Shown: piece after piece, positions 32,709-44,843 of the stretch
Numbering within the stretch: the first letter of the stretch is position 1
Layout of the letters: every line of letters starts with the position of its first letter
Source of the DNA: Desmodesmus armatus
Taxonomy: Eukaryota > Chlorophyta > Chlorophyceae > Sphaeropleales > Scenedesmaceae
DNA: 64,000 nt
Direction of reading: 5' to 3'
Assembly (NCBI GenBank): GCA_007449985.2
Contig: VIIQ02000149.1
Coordinates: 1-64,000, forward strand
The notes under the pieces: model-generated
Told to the model about the DNA's origin: nothing
Databases searched by the model: none
The model's input: the letters and a program-made list of their open reading frames with translations, nothing else
Translations under genes and position numbers: made by a program

Positions 32709-35700
32709 CTAGAAGTCGTCACTCCAGAGGTCAGAGTTGCCACCTTCACTGGGCTCCTCAAGCTCAACCAGGTTCACCTGCACAGCACAGCACAGCACAG
32801 CACAGCAGAGTGCTTGAGAACTAGAAAAACTTTGCCCAGTGTTGCCTAACATGCACACCGCAGCACAGCATTACACAGCATGGACCAAGCAGCTAGCTAG
32901 CTAACACAACACAGCTACACACACAGCTAGCTAGCATCACCATCATCACGTGTGTTTCCGGCCAGGGTCATTGCGCATGAAGCAGCAAATCAACCTCGGT
33001 GCAAGCACACAGAAATCCACCAGCACCACCACCAGCAAGCTGCAGGCTGCAGGGAATCACCTTAGCGCAAACCAAGTGCACAAGCAGTGGGTAAACACGT
33101 GACACGGTGGCAGGCGAGGTCTTACCTGGTAGCGCAGGATGCCCCCGACACCTCCGAAGCCTCTGCAGAATTGGCTGCCTTCCTGGGACCTGCAGTAAAA
33201 TTGCAGGATCGCATTGCACACACAGGAGACAACGCAGGGTTGGGAGCAGCACAGCATGGGGCATGCCCCCAAGCAAATATGCATTTCAATCACTTACTTC
33301 TCAGTCAAACATGCGTTTTCATTGTGCAAGGAGACTCATACGCTCAGTCAAACATGCATTTTGTTTGTACAAGGAGGTGATCCGATTAGAGTGGCCCTGC
33401 GACCACCAACTGTTGTCCCAACAGCACTCACTTGTTTGTGACGAACTCCAGCGTGCAGCCAAACTTCTTGTAGTTGTTGGCCAGCCACTCCAGCAGCGGC
33501 TGCTTCTCCTGCACCTCCAGCTCAGCACCAGTCTCCTTGTCCTGAGAATAGAAAACAGCACAGTACAGTACAGTGATTGTGGGAAGATGAGTGACATACG
33601 AGTGATGCAGCACAATGAGTGAGAGAAGATGTGAGCAACGGCTGCTTCCCTGCACCTCCAGCTCAGCAAAAGTCTCCTTATCCTGAGGGTAGAAGAGATG
33701 AGTCACATAGGATTGAGTGAGAATAGAGGTGACACAGCACAATGAGTGAGAAGCCTGAGCTGGTCGCTAGTCATGTCGTGCACAGTCCTCACTTCATGCA
33801 TCCTACTCCGTCAATGCTTGCTCGCCTTCAGCACAAAGAGACTGGTGCCGCACCAGTCTCTTCGTCCTGATGCGAGCAAGCACTGGCGGAGTAGCATGCA
33901 TATAGTGAGAACTGTACGCAATAGGACTAGCCACCAATGCAACTGTTGCATTGCAACATGGTCTCTGTGTCAGTCATATGTGCGTATACATCTAGAGTGT
34001 CGATGCCAGCCAGTGGACTGCCAACCTGCACCCCTTGAAGCCTTACCAAAACCCAAAGAACAGTATGCACTGTACATTATAGCGCAAGGACCGAAGGACA
34101 GCCAGAAGCACTCTCTTTTCCCCCACCTTGAAGTGTGACTCATTCTTGGCCTCCTCACTGGTGAGGTGCTTGATTTCCAGCTTGCTGGTCCCCGTGTTCA
34201 TCAGCTCATACCTGCGGGGAAACAATATAGTACAATACAGTACAGTCAGTGCAGTACAGTGCAGTACAGCACGGTACAGTACAGTGCATGCAGTAGTAAC
34301 GCAGCCAACACACAACAATGCAGCAGGTACGTTGTCAGACACAACATGCTGATCAATATGGAGCTGACTTGACTATTAACTGGATCAAAGGGTGATTCAG
34401 TAATGGCTGACAGAAGGAAACCCGCAGCATGCATCAAGATGTGCAGCAGCACCGCGGCTCCAATCGGCTGGATGGTGAATGCTGTCACATAAATCCTATT
34501 TTCAGCTATAAACCAATTCACCAATTGTGCAATCTTACCAATGCTACTGTTCTTATACCACACAGACATGCCAACATTGCTGTTGGTGATACTAGTACTC
34601 CTCACCTGTCATAGTCCAGCGCCTCCCACACGATGAGTGTCTCCACAGCACCCATCTCTAGACACGCCAACGTGTCCTGCACACACAACACAGCACGGCA
34701 TAGCACAGCACACGGCAGCAAAGCACATCGTCAGGCGCACCCCCCACGAGGTGGGCCATGCCAGCTTACTGCACAAGTGCACATGCAGACAGGCAGATAG
34801 GTAGGCTCACAGGCACACACATACGTTGTGTGTGTTGTGGTTGTACAGACAATGTGGGAAACACACACAACGTATGTGTTACACACATGATGAACAACAG
34901 AGACACAGACCACACGGTCAACAGTGCTCTGCTGATCTTGTTACAACACCCACCTACGCAATTCACACACAGTCGAACCAACACTGTGCCCTTGCATGGC
35001 ATGGCCCGCATGTGGGCTCTCAATCAGCACAAGTTCGCCACCCACCTTGACACTGAACACGAACTTGCCAGTGTCCTGGCTGATCTCGTTGAAGACCAAC
35101 ACCCATGCATGCAGTCAACCCCACACCACAATGTTTGGTGTTTGACGCGATCGGGCTCTAAAAAACCACGCACAACCACGCACTCCAAACACCCCTAGCC
35201 CAGCAGTGGGGACATCACCCCCCCCCCCCCACACACACACACACCTTGACACTGAACACAAAATTGCCGGTGTCCTGGCTGATCTCGTCGTAAAACACCC
35301 CCGCCCCTCCCACCACCACCCTGGGTCACACGCACGTACACAATACGAGCTGGCTCCAAAGTTGCCAATGTCCTGGCACTTCCCTCTCCCCCCACAAACA
35401 CACAAGCAAACATGAAAACCCACCTTGACGCTGAACACCCCCATAACGCCACAAAAACAACCCACCTTGACGCTGAATACGAACTTGCCGGTGTCCTGGC
35501 TGATCTCGTCAAAGAACTTGCCGATCAGCCGCTTCTCCTGAACAAACTTGACGTTGCTCAGCATGTCCGCAGACAGCTCAATAGCCTGGTTGAAGCCGTT
35601 CTCACCACCTGAAGGGCGGGGGCAGACAGGTCACACACAAGGCCACACACAAACAGCACACACGCACATGCGTCAACTCATCAAAGCACAATACCATTCG

Positions 35701-38700
35701 AGTCCACATTAGCCTTGGACTCTGCCCACAACAAGGTGGGCGGGGGAGAGGGGGGCAGGTCAATCACCTGGTTGAAGCTGATCTCACCACCTGGGGGGGC
35801 ACACAGGTCAAAAACAAACAATCCTGCAAAGTCAAGCACAACACTGTTGAAGTCATGAGTCAGCTTGGGAATCTGCCAACACCATCACGAAGGCGGGCGT
35901 GGGGGCGGGGGGTGGGTGGGGGGGGGGGGGGGGCAGCTGCAGGGAAATAGAGGACAAGGGCAGACAGCTCAATTGTCTGGTCGATATCATCATCACCACC
36001 TGGAGGCACCAACCACAATTATGAAAATCATAAATAATTGTATAAGAAAATTCTAAAATCTAAAAAAATTGCAAGTAAATCCTTAATTTTTAAAATAATT
36101 GTACTACAAACATTGTGAATAAACGGAGTGTGGGCTTGCCTGTGTAGAGTGCGTTCAGCCATAGCAAGGCTGGCGCAGGTGCGAGGCACGTCCTGGGGGT
36201 TGATGTGGGGCAACGCCATTTCTTCAGTCTGCCATGGACAGGCAGTGGATTTGGTATGTTGCCCCGTTGTCAGTGACTTTGCACATTAGCTGTCGTGCCG
36301 TACTAGCGCCATGTCAGATGAGCGCTGTACTAAGCATGTGTTCTGTCTCAAGAGTGTGTATTTGATGAGGGAAATGTGGGAGTGTGTATTTGATGGAGGA
36401 AATGTGGGAGATGAGGGAAATGAGGGAGATGAGGGAAATGAGGGAGATGAGGGAGATGCTGCTAAAAGTTTGTTTAATGATAGTAGTTTTGCAAATAATA
36501 CCCGCATTCAAAACCCCCGTGTTCCCACTCCCGCCCCAAAAGCCCTCACTGACAACACACCCCCTCCCCCCTCACAGGTCGTCCTATAAGACCCCCCTCC
36601 CCTCACAGGTCATCCTATAAGATCTCCTTGCTCACCACAGCTGACATCCAACACTCAGTCCCAGCACCACCGCCTGTAGGCGTGGGTCAAACAAGTATGA
36701 CTGGCTGAGCTCCCAGCACTTGCCACCCACCTCCCAACCCACAACCCCAACCCGTAACCACTCTGCGTTCCCAGCTCAAGCCCTCACAAGCCCCCAAGTG
36801 ACACAACCTCACATCACCCCCCCCCCCCCAAAAAACAAACACACATAGCCAAGCTCCCCCACCCACCGTAGCTGACGTCCACCACTCCCAGCACCACCGC
36901 CTGCAGGCGTGGGTCAAACAGGTCTGACTGGCTGAGCTCTGTCTTGAAGTCTGCACTACCCGACAGCACCAGGCCTGACACGTTGGGCTTGTCGTTGGTG
37001 ATGTACATCTGCGTCGCCAGCTCAGCAACCTGCAGCGACACAGCAGCAGCAGCAGCAGCAGCAGCACCGTGCTAAAGACTATGTGTGCTATGGGTGTACG
37101 GCTGAGTTGCGGACACAATTACATGTATGTGCTTGTGCCGGCGAGGGCTCCTGGTGTGGTTTGTGAAGAGGAGCTCTGATGTGCTTGCGCTGCTGCTCAT
37201 GTTCACTCAATTTGGAATTTGAAATTGCCTGGACCCTGAACTCAACACAAGACAGATCAGGCAAGGTTTCAAATTATGCAGATTTGCACAGTGGGTCCGC
37301 AGGGCCCTAGCTGCATCACGCACCTTGCGGACGTAGTTGTGTCGCTTCTCCATGCGCAGACGCGCAAAACGCAGCGCCGACTGACCTCCACGACCGTGCT
37401 TCTTAGGCAGGTCAACTGAGGGGCACACAGCAGATTAAAACAGGTGCAAACAGGGTTGTCAGGGGAGTGAAATCAAACTGGTGATATACAATGCCATACG
37501 ACGAACCCGCAGGTCCATTGGGGCCACGCGACAGACCAAAACCAGAACAAGTGAGGGCAAGTGGGATTGTCAAGAGGAATGGTCTCAAGCTTGCGATACA
37601 CAAGCAAGTGACAAACGGCCTGGTACATGTCAAGCTGCTTGCTTCTGCACCTCTGCCTGACTCTCGTAGCTGCTGCTGCCATTGCTGCTGCCCCGCTCCC
37701 GCTATCTGCCATGCCCTGCTGCAGCCAGCACTACCACCACGGCTGCCGTTGCCTCTGCTTCCCGCTGCTGCCCTGGACACTGCCACCACTGCTGCTGCTC
37801 TGGCCACCGCCACAAATGCTGCTGCTATGGCCACCCCCACCGCAACCACTGCTGCTGCTGCTGCTGCTGCTGCGCACCTGTGAACTTGTGCAGGATCTCG
37901 CGTGTGTTGCCGCTGAGTGTGCCAAACAGGGTGCCATTGCCATCCATCACAATGAAACCATACCTGCGGGACAGGGGCAGCAGCAGCATGGTATGGTGTG
38001 GGAGGACATTCAGGTAAAATGAAGCCTGCATCTGCACATACTACAATCACGAATCTATGTTTCTGGCGATCTGGTTGGAAGGGCACACCGTACAGCAGCT
38101 TATGTGTGACGGACCCCCCCCCCTAAACACACATGGCAGCCCTCTGACACCAACCCCCTTTTGTCTTCCCCTCCCCCCTCCCGGCTCACTTGTTGTCTGA
38201 CTCCAGCAGTTCTGAGAGTGCTGCTGTGTGGAACTTGTTGTCACACATGTACAGGGAGGTGTTGATGGCCTTGAACGGCTCAAAGTCAATGTTGACCTGC
38301 ACGACGTCATACCACAGCACACAGCACAGCACATTCAACCACAAGCAGAGCACAACACTGCACAATATCTGCAAACTCCAATGCACTCTGTCTGTCAAAG
38401 CACACAGCCCGTCCCTTCTCTTGTTCATGCACCCACAAGCCAACCATCCTTGCACCCTTCCAACACCCACATATATCCAGGTATCATCTCCTCCACCTTC
38501 CAAACCAACCCCCCATGCCTCCACTCACCTTCCTTTCCTTGCCCTGCTCCGTCATGACCATGCCTGTACACCACCAACGCCATCACTGACCCACCGCACA
38601 ATCCAATTGGTACCCCGTATATACACCTCTCCCTTTCCTTTCGCCCACAAGCGCACATCTAGACCCCCTCCGCCACCCAAAACCCCCCCCCATCAATCAA

Positions 38701-41700
38701 CCCACTCAACCACATTTCCCGCTTGCCCTCCTCTGTCATGTCCACACGGCACAGGCTAACACAACCGAGCACACCCGCAGCTTCAACATATGCCCCCACA
38801 CCCATTCCCACTACCCACGACACCCACCCACCTTCTTTTCCTTCCCCTCCTCTGTCATCACCATCCCTGTGTACACCACCAGACCATTCGGCGGCAACTG
38901 AGGCACACAGACAGAAAGCAGCAGCAGCAGCAGCAAAAGCAGGAGAAACAAGCGCAGTGCTGTCAGCGGCATGATTGTAACCAAGCAATGTCACCGCTAC
39001 AATGCATCGAAAAACAACCCTTCACAAATGCTGCTATGGAATGGGACACAAAAAACCGGCTGTGTGGCTAGTGCTGCCAGTAGAAAAAGTAGGCCCCAGC
39101 ATGCTATCCCCCCCCCCCCCCCCCCCCCCCCGCGACTTTGCAGGTAGCAACTCTTGTTTCAGATCGTGTGAGACAGCTGGACAGACCACACCAGTAACTC
39201 AGCACTCAAGCAGCAGCAGGCACAACCCAAAGCATAGCGACCACGGACATGTCTGCTGCCTTGCACATGCATGACCGCTAGTGACGTACTATGCTTGGGA
39301 ACCAGTACCCAACAATCGACGCCATCCCCTCCATTCCCCAGCCCACCCCCACCCCCGCCACACTAACACTGACCCCCACCCCTCCCCTTGCCTCTTCCGG
39401 GGGCAGGGGGGGGAGGGAGGGGGGGGGGGGGCGCTGATGGTGCATGCTGTTGCCAGTGTGGTTACTACAGCAGCTGTGGGTGACAAGAGCTACATGGGGT
39501 CTTACACCTCCAGATACGGCAGCAACCACACTAGCAACCACACGCAACCGAACCAGCAATAATATGCCATACTGAATGTACAGTACAGTACAGTAATTGG
39601 GGACAGAGTCCTAACCTCGGCACTAGCCAGCGAGCCACGGCTCATGAGGTGCCCAGAGGGCCCTACCAACGAATGGATGCCGCTGCCATGCCAAGTACTG
39701 CTGCATGACTAACATCTGCTGACCATGCTGAACTCCCTGGCAACACCAAGAACACAATGCAACACCAAGCAACACGACGTTCCAGCAATGCCAAGGCAAA
39801 GGCAGCACTGCAGGCAGCCAGTAATTCAATGCTCATCTCAGCTAGCCCGTGGCTGCTGCAGCAGCTGGAGAGCACTGCTCTGAGTTGTTGAGGGCTAGCA
39901 GCTTCACACAACCGCTGAGAAGCACCCGTCCACCTGCAACAGCTGCTACAGGCCGCTGGAATGCACCTGCGGCTGTCGTCTGTCGAGGGGGGGGGGGGGT
40001 GCTGCTGCCCCTCGGGGAGGGGGGGGGGGGCTGTGGTTGCCAAGTTCTCACGTGCTGCCATGCAAGCACCGGTTTTCATAGGGTACTTTCAACTGCGCAG
40101 CTGCTCCATACCATACCCTGCATAGCACTCGTGCCTTGTAAATTTGGCGCCTGCAGTGATGCGCTAGTGATGACGCAGGGCAGTGTGCTATCAGCAGCCC
40201 CCTTGCCGGCAGTGATGGGTGGGTGTAAGACACTGAGCTTCACCCATCGAGCCAATGCAAACCCTACTGACAGCCGCCGTGCCATCCTAGCAGCAGAGCA
40301 CCTGCCCATTTTGAGTGTTGTGCCCACACACAAACCGCCGCCATGCCATCCTTGCAGCACAGCACGCCGGACTGCACCTGCAATTTGGGTGTTGTAGAGC
40401 TACTGCAGCGGTTGGAAACATGTCCAGTTCCCAAATGCAGCAGCAGCCACACGCAATCCCAAAGGAAACATTGCAACTTTGCCTGCTGCCTGGCGACCCC
40501 CCCCCCCCCCCCCATCACCACACACACACAAACCTCAGAGAGCCGAGCAGTACTTCCAGTACAGCATCCCAGACGGCACCTGCCATATTGGGTCTTGTGC
40601 AGCTACTGCTGCGGCTGAAAAGGCCCAAACGTAGGAAGTTTGTGCGCCTGTTTCAGCTCCAGCAGCAGCCACATGCAATCCCAAAAGAGACAGCAGCTGT
40701 GCCTGCCGCCTGGATACTGTCATCACTACTACCCCCCCTCCCCCCCGTCCGGATATGACCCCCCCCCCCCCCCCACACACACACACACACACACACGTAC
40801 ACACCATCACGCGCCGCCGCCGTGCCATCCTAGCAGCAGAGCACCCCAGACTGCACCTGGCCATTTGGGTCTTGTGCAGCTACTGCCGCGGCTGGACAGG
40901 CCCCAAATGCAGACACATTTGGAACCCCTCAGCTGCAGCAGCACAGACGCAACCCCATAAGAAGCTGCAACTATGCCTGCTGCCTGGCCCCTGTTACCCC
41001 CCCCCCCCCCCCCCCGCGACTCCACATACCCCCCCCCCCCCACACACACACACACACCACCGCCATGCCATCCTGGCAGCAGAGCATCTCAAACTGCAAC
41101 TGCACTTTTGGGTTTTGTGGAGCTGCTGCAGCGGTTGGAAACGTGTCCAGTTCCCAACTGCAGCAGCAGCCACATGCAATCCCAAAGGAAACTGCAAGTA
41201 TGCCTGCTGCCTGACCACTGCCACCCCCCTCCCCTGAAGACCCCAGTCCCCCCCCCCCCCCCCCACCCCACCCCCCCATCCCAGACTGCACCTGCACATT
41301 GTGGGTTTGTCCAGCTACTGCAGCGGCTGGACAGGCCCCAAATGCAGAAAATGCTTGAGGGCACCTGATCCAGCTGCAGCAGCAGCCACACGCAATCCCA
41401 ACAGAGACAGCAGCTATGCACGCTGCATAACCACAGTCCCCCCCCCCCGAGATTCCACATAACATCCCCCTCCCCCCACCCCACCCACCCACCACAGAGA
41501 GCCGTGCCGTCCTCCCAGCAGAGCATCTCAGACTGCACCTGCCATTTTGGTCTTGTGGGGCTGCTGCAGCAGCTGGACAGGCCCCCCATGCAGACCTGCT
41601 TGCGGAGCCATCCAGCTGCAGCAACAGCCAAACACAATCCCAAAAGAGCCAGCAACGCTGCCTGGCCACTGTCATCCCTACACCCCCCCCCCCAAGACAA

Positions 41701-43946
41701 GACCCCATATGACCCCCCCCCTCCCCCAACACACACATGAATGGTGAGATGGTTGATGCATTGGCTGGATGCACTCCCTGTGTCTACACAAACCACAGAG
41801 CGCTGTACCTTCCTTCCAAAGAGCGCCCCATAGTGCAACTTCCCGTTTGAGGTTTTGTACAGCTACTGCTGCGGCTGGCCAGGCCGTCAATGTGGATGCA
41901 TTTGCAGACCTGCCAGCTGCAGAAACAGCCACACGCAATCTCAAAGGCAACTGCAACTTTGCATGCTGCCTAGCCACTGTCATCCCCAGCCCCTGCCATG
42001 ACCCCCCACGACCCCCCCCCCCCCCACACACACACACACACAAACACACGTTGCAGCACGACATGCCCGTGGACTGCACGTGCGAACTGCAGCAGCCATC
42101 ACAAGCAGCAGCTGTCACAAGCAATTCAGGGAAAAAACTGCTACGTGCCTGCACTTGGCCAACGTCGACTGTGTCTGCACTTGGCCAATGTCAACATCCC
42201 CCCTGCCTCCTCGTCAACACCGACCCCCCTTCATCTACTACCCACCACCACCCCAGTGCCAACCTAGCAGCACAGCACGCCAGACAGAACGCACATCCTC
42301 TTCAGGTGATGTGCAGCTGCTGGAGCAGTTGGAGAGGGCCGAATGCAGTTGCATCCATAAGGTCTATCTCAACTGCAGCAGCAGCCACAAGCAACCCAAA
42401 CAAGGCACTGCAACTGCACCTGGCCCCATCATCACCCCCCCCCTGCCACTGCAGCCACCACTCAGGCCATCCTTACAGCACAGCATCCCAGACTGCCACG
42501 CCCTGGCCACCGCCCCCCCCCCCCCCCCCACCCTCAATCACCGCCACCGCAGTGCCAACCTAGCTTCGCTACTTCAGATGCGTGTTCAGGTGATGTGCAG
42601 CTGCTGGAGCAGTTGGAAAGGGGCGGGATGCAGCTGCATGCCGCAGCTCACCCCAACTGCTCCAGCAGCCACAAGCGACCTGAACAAGGAACTGCAACTG
42701 CACCTGGCCACCATCATCACTCCCCCCCCCCCCCTGCCACCGCCGCCACCACCACCACCACCACTCCATCTTTTCAGCACATCATTCATTACTGTGCGTG
42801 CCATGTTCAGGTGTTGTGCAGTTGCTGCAGTAGCTGGACAGACAAGGAATGCGCCCCCAGTCTGCTGCCACCCAACTGTTGCAGCAGCCGCACAACACCT
42901 GCCACCAAACAGTAAGCAACTGCAGCTGCACCTGCTGCCTTGCCAATTGCGGCATTGCAACTGCCGCTGCTTCTCACCGAAAAAGCAGGGGAAGAGCGAC
43001 GCTGCCTGCCCGCACCAGCAGTCACAGCACACTCTGTTTGCAAGCCAGCTACTGTCCTGCCCCCCCCCCCCACCCCCCCCACCCCCCACCCACCCAAATC
43101 ATGGCTGCAAATGCACACCTTGCAAACCAACAGCTGCTGCAGCTGCAACATTCCATTTGCAATATGCACTGTCCTGCGCACCTTGTTGTACAGTTTGAGT
43201 CGCTGCTGTGCTGACGTGATTGCTCCCAGCACTGACAGCCTGTTCACACGAGACTTGATGTTGGAGGCTGTGCCGTACTCATCACCCAACATCTTCTGCA
43301 CACGAGCAATCTGCAGGAGCATGAGCAGCAGGACAGCAGGCAGCAGGACAGCGGGGATACAGTAAGCATGCCGTGTGAGGCAATGCACGCTGGTGTCGGC
43401 AGCGCATAGGCTGGAGAGACAGCTGCTGCAAACCTGGCGTTCTGACCCAGGCCGCTGGGGCATCTGGGATGCTGGCTTGCTGGATTGTGTGCTGGAGAAG
43501 ACATGAAACATGCTGCATGCTGCATTTGTCAGCGCTATCAACACAAAGCTGAGGGCCAGGCGAGCAGCAGCCAACTGGGCAACCCCCCAGTTTGCTGTAG
43601 GGTGGTGGAGCTTGCTGTTGCTGCTGCTCAACACTGAACCTGTTTTGAATGCTTGATGGTAACCGTAGGTGACGCGCTATCTACATAAGAGAGCCCTGCT
43701 GCAGCTGACCCAAGCAGAAGGCAGCACCTGATCCTTGGGAGGCAGGATGAGGCTGATCATGCTGGTTCCATTGCCACGTGCTGCCTCCAGGGCCTTGATC
43801 AACTGCATATCATAACACCGGCGGCGTCAGCCAGCTGCTCTGGGCTCTGCATGAGGAGCCATGACGACACACAACTAAACCATCTGACGCACCCGCTTCA
43901 CTTTCCATATCTCAATCTGCTTGTCAGTCTCTTCTGTGCTGGACAT
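32709..43946 (-). CDS. ERF1: Eukaryotic peptide chain release factor 1 (eRF1)
   Basis: Recognises all three stop codons in the ribosomal A site and triggers peptide release, together with eRF3. Fourteen exons (minus): 43946-43893, 43802-43728, 43310-43182, 38897-38832, 38296-38190, 37963-37878, 37415-37324, 37029-36867, 35608-35466, 34676-34606, 34211-34127, 33541-33432, 33189-33126 and 32777-32709. They sum to 1314 nt, i.e. 437 aa plus stop, with every phase consistent; 437 aa is also the usual eRF1 length. Stop-recognition motifs TASNIKS and YMCDNKF (YxCxxxF) and the catalytic GRGGQS are intact, so standard stop decoding is expected. The C-terminal domain continues through [13 protein letters not shown] to an acidic tail. 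Intron 3 is 4.3 kb. Several introns hold decayed copies of neighbouring exons. Confidence 0.97.
33635..33686 (-). pseudogene. Decayed copy of eRF1 exon 12
   Basis: Minus strand: CTCAG acceptor then [12 protein letters not shown], matching exon 12 ([13 protein letters not shown]). It loses frame by one base at the GAGAAG/GGAAG position and is then truncated. It lies in the intron upstream of the real exon. Confidence 0.8.
33796..33901 (-). ncRNA. 106-nt hairpin in eRF1 intron 11, possible small-RNA precursor
   Basis: The arms 33796-33848 and 33850-33901 are complementary over about 52 nt with roughly six mismatches and one gap. They include a perfect 12-bp stem at the loop (AGAGACTGGTGC/GCACCAGTCTCT) and a GCTTGCTCGC stem. 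It lies inside an intron of a transcribed gene. Green algae do process miRNAs from long intronic hairpins, but the small-RNA role is inference. The terminal stem resembles the GAGACTGGTGC of exon 12, so it may have arisen from an inverted exon fragment. Confidence 0.45.
35046..35441 (-). pseudogene. Decayed copies of the eRF1 exon 9 3' part
   Basis: Copies at 35046-35096 ([14 protein letters not shown] with GTGGGT donor) and 35245-35296 ([15 protein letters not shown] with GTGTGT donor), and fragments at about 35360-35377 and 35423-35441. All repeat the real exon 9 end (35466). The first two keep the reading frame over the copied part and an intact donor, but no acceptor-bounded full exon is visible. 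Confidence 0.8.
35757..36003 (-). pseudogene. Decayed copies of the eRF1 exon 9 5' part
   Basis: 35757-35793 and 35961-36003 (minus) each begin with the CCAGGTGGTGA acceptor region and keep GGTGAGA/GATGAT...TTCAACCAG/GACCAGACAATTGAG text of exon 9 ([12 protein letters not shown]). They then diverge. Sense-strand C-runs lie beside both. Confidence 0.7.
36362..36460. repeat. GATGAGGGAAAT minisatellite
   Basis: Tandem GGGAAATG(A/T)GGGAGATGA units in the intron between eRF1 exons 8 and 9. Confidence 0.8.
36634..36712 (-). pseudogene. Decayed copy of the eRF1 exon 8 3' part
   Basis: The minus strand repeats the exon 8 end: GAGCTCAGCCAGTCA, then CTTGTTTGACCCACGCCTAC, then GGCGGTGGTGCTGGGA and a GTCAGCTGTGGTGAG donor region. 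It lies between the real exons 8 and 9. Confidence 0.75.
38526..38760 (-). pseudogene. Two decayed copies of eRF1 exon 4
   Basis: 38526-38572 (minus) keeps GGTGGTGTACA, then ATGGTCATGACGGAGC, then AAGGAAAGGAAG and a GTGAGT donor, with a net 2-nt loss. 38717-38760 keeps GACATGACAGAGGAGGGCAA and little else. Both lie downstream of the real exon 4 (38897-38832). Confidence 0.75.
39410..40031. repeat. Homopolymer-rich part of eRF1 intron 3
   Basis: Plus-strand G-runs at 39407-39432, 39987-39998 and 40018-40030 read as C-runs on the eRF1 sense strand, on the acceptor side of the 4.3-kb intron. A plus-strand C-run lies at about 39109-39131. No exon is visible in this stretch. Confidence 0.7.
40260..42900 (-). 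repeat. Tandem ~230-bp repeat array in eRF1 intron 3
   Basis: About eleven diverged units. Each carries a (plus-strand) CCATCC..AGCAGAGCA block, a CAGACTGCACCTG block, a GGGT(C/T)TTGTGCAGCTACTGC block and GGCTGGACAGGCCCC, separated by C-runs of up to about 17 bases and CA repeats. Units begin near 40268, 40545, 40815, 41058, 41275, 41500, 41800, 42255, 42460, 42555 and 42775. It fills most of the intron. On the sense strand the C-runs are G-runs. No unit is a copy of an eRF1 exon. Confidence 0.75.
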
Positions 43947-44843
43947 GTTGCTGGTTTGTCACAAAAGACTTTCAGGAAGTGATAAGCAGGTGCGATGTGC
44001 GAAGAGGTGTGGTGGCTGCTGCTGCTCTGAGGGCAACGTTAGTGCACCTCTACAAGCGCGTGGAACACGAACCAGCGAGATGCGTGTATCCGAACAGGTG
44101 ACAATGGCTCTCGTCGTGTCGAATCACATGAGGTCACACCCATGATGCAACCGCCGTGCAAAAGCTGACAGGTTGGCATGGAAGTAATCTTCCCATTCAG
44201 AGAAGTGTTTCTTCCCCTCATGCTGCCACCAACTTGTTGATTACCGGTATGTTAGCCGCATGGGGATGGGCAGGGTGCATCCTGCAACTCAGTTCTCCCT
44301 ACCCCCCCCCCCCCCCTCCTACCCTCGATCATTGATTGGGGCAGCTCACCAACAGGGCCCGGGGCACAAAAACAATCTCGCAGAAGCATATCCAATCTGG
44401 CTGCATCAAGCTGAGTGAATGGCTCAGTGCAGCTGCTGTTGTGTGCAGCCAAGGCAGCCCCCAATCAACGCCAAGCACATTCGAGTTGCCTTCAATGGTT
44501 CGACACAGATGTGTGCAGCTTTGAAGGAGTCTTGAAGTGCAGTATCAGCTTCTTTGGTTGCATGATTGCAGCCATTGGTTATGCAGCAAGTGTCCAGCAC
44601 TGCTGAAAGTAGAACAAACTCCATCAAGGCATCACGATCAATCTCAAGTCAAGGAAATGGAACCTGTCCTTACATCAGCACAACACACTGCGCAACGCTG
44701 AGCCAGCGATCAACACCACCCGCAGCCCTTGCCTGACTACCATGGCTGGCAGCACCACAGACAGCATCATGCAGTTTGAAACATAATCAACAGTGCCGCA
44801 TCTTACCACACGCCATCACACAGACACTCCCACGACTCCCTGC
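43947..44843. other. Spacer between the eRF1 5' end and the MYND-gene 3' end
   Basis: Holds the eRF1 promoter and the MYND-gene 3' region by position. A C-run lies at 44301-44318. I see no further gene and no clear promoter motif. Confidence 0.5.

Noticed and set aside
40971..42563. Long open frames in both strands of the eRF1 intron 3 array
   Set aside because: They follow repeat units and homopolymers, change frame between units and have no recognisable domain.
32709..43946. Altered genetic code suggested by the release factor
   Set aside because: The TASNIKS and YxCxxxF motifs are canonical, and genes here end in TAA, TAG or TGA.
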